Below, piece by piece: positions 63,856 through 64,000 of a DNA stretch of 64,000 nt. The position numbers and the translations under genes are program-made. The DNA is from Saccharum officinarum (taxonomy: Eukaryota > Streptophyta > Magnoliopsida > Poales > Poaceae). The number at the start of each line of letters is the position of its first letter. Position 1 is the first letter of the stretch. The DNA lies in assembly GCA_020631735.1 (NCBI GenBank), contig CM036154.1:248001-312000 (forward strand), read 5' to 3'. The notes under the pieces are model-generated. The model saw nothing but the letters and a program-made list of their open reading frames with translations, was not told the DNA's origin and made no database searches.

Positions 63856-64000
63856 GCACGTGCTATAGCTAGTTTGCAGGAGCAGTTGGCTGACATGAGC
63901 TTACAGCGAGACTAGGCTGTAGAGAGAGGTGATAGTGCTCTATAGCGGGTGCATACATTGACTCAGGCCAACAATAATGCAGACCGCATGATTGGACAGT
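63856..64000 (+). pseudogene. In-frame continuation of the H3-tail ORF beyond three TAG codons (coiled-coil-like)
   Basis: The same frame remains protein-like after the first TAG: ARAIASLQEQLADMSLQRD, a TAG (63913-63915), AVERGDSAL, a TAG (63943-63945), then RVHTLTQANNNADRMIGQ to the window end. Leu/Glu/Gln spacing looks like a coiled coil, as in F's extra ORF. All three stops are TAG, one transition from CAG (Gln). CAG is a CHG site, where plant DNA methylation promotes C-to-T change. I read the ORF as originally longer and this copy as decayed by methylation-driven mutation. Confidence 0.6.

Larger units (their letters stand above)
61452..64000 (+). mobile_element. 5' part of a Ty3/gypsy-type element carrying the H3-tail ORF (plus strand)
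   Basis: Partial 5' LTR 61452-62462, a primer site for iMet tRNA at 62465-62475, about 780 bp of leader, then the H3-tail ORF from 63253. The gag and pol that should follow lie outside the window. The LTR start is missing because element F sits at 61451. The LTR end CGGTTCTGTTACA and the CTGAGTAC hairpin relate it to the LTR at 7950-10197 (opposite orientation). Assignment to gypsy rests on this LTR relation and on the extra-ORF homology with F, not on seen pol. Confidence 0.75.

Noticed and set aside
63853..63945. Amber recoding or programmed readthrough to make a long protein
   Set aside because: Three separate TAG codons within about 90 bases, each at a plausible Gln, fit C-to-T decay better; no readthrough context or structure was evident.

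Overview
The window looks like an intergenic, transposon-dense stretch of a grass nuclear genome. A panicoid/Andropogoneae grass such as sugarcane, Miscanthus or sorghum is my best guess, from the MITE families, the Sirevirus-type copia elements and the Tekay-type gypsy elements. There is one host gene, cut by the left edge: the last two coding exons of an OSBP-related protein (ORP3-like) at 27-562. From 563 to 7949 there is low-copy intergenic DNA holding four MITEs, a (GA)n microsatellite and GC-rich islands. From 7950 to the end almost everything is LTR retrotransposon, much of it nested.

Layout of the nest: a minus-oriented gypsy LTR (7950-10197) is interrupted by copia element B (+, from 10198). 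B is interrupted within its own 5' LTR by element A (-, 10540-20850, 5-bp target duplication ATGTG, near-identical LTRs). B's internal region is cut by element E (+, from 26315), whose LTR is cut by element C (+, from 27745). A, B and C share one design: about 2.4-2.5 kb LTRs with arrays of an 18-bp palindrome just upstream of the TATA box, an iMet-tRNA primer site, one intact gag ORF (600-616 aa, three CCHC knuckles), no pol, a non-coding 3' internal region and a polypurine tract. They are gag-only, non-autonomous Sirevirus-like elements. A 100-N gap (36880-36979) truncates C. Then follows a frame-broken copia element with gag and pol (D, to 45759), which is the likely autonomous relative. 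D and a partial gag-only copy (G) sit in a decayed gypsy protease-RT fragment (45760-46986). After a second 100-N gap (47543-47642) comes F, a Tekay-type Ty3/gypsy element on the minus strand (to 61451) with 4.5-kb LTRs, an uninterrupted 1557-codon gag-pol and an additional ORF of about 407 aa between primer site and gag.

The most unusual item is at the right end. F has inserted into the 5' LTR of another gypsy-type element (+ strand, primer site 62465-62475). The first internal ORF of that element (63253-63855) starts with a perfect copy of the first 13 residues of the mature histone H3 tail (ARTKQTARKSTGG), then a degenerate H3 14-21 match, then a non-histone domain, then (beyond three in-frame TAG codons) a coiled-coil-like segment. 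The body of this protein can be aligned by eye with the extra ORF of F, so the H3 tail appears to be a swapped N-terminal module on a retrotransposon accessory protein. It keeps the methylatable K4 and K9 and phospho-acceptor S10, while the positions of acetylatable K14, K18 and K23 are R, H and R. This suggests a transposon-encoded histone-tail mimic that could engage H3K4/K9 readers, writers or erasers, possibly as an anti-silencing or chromatin-targeting device. The sequence match is direct observation; the function is inference.
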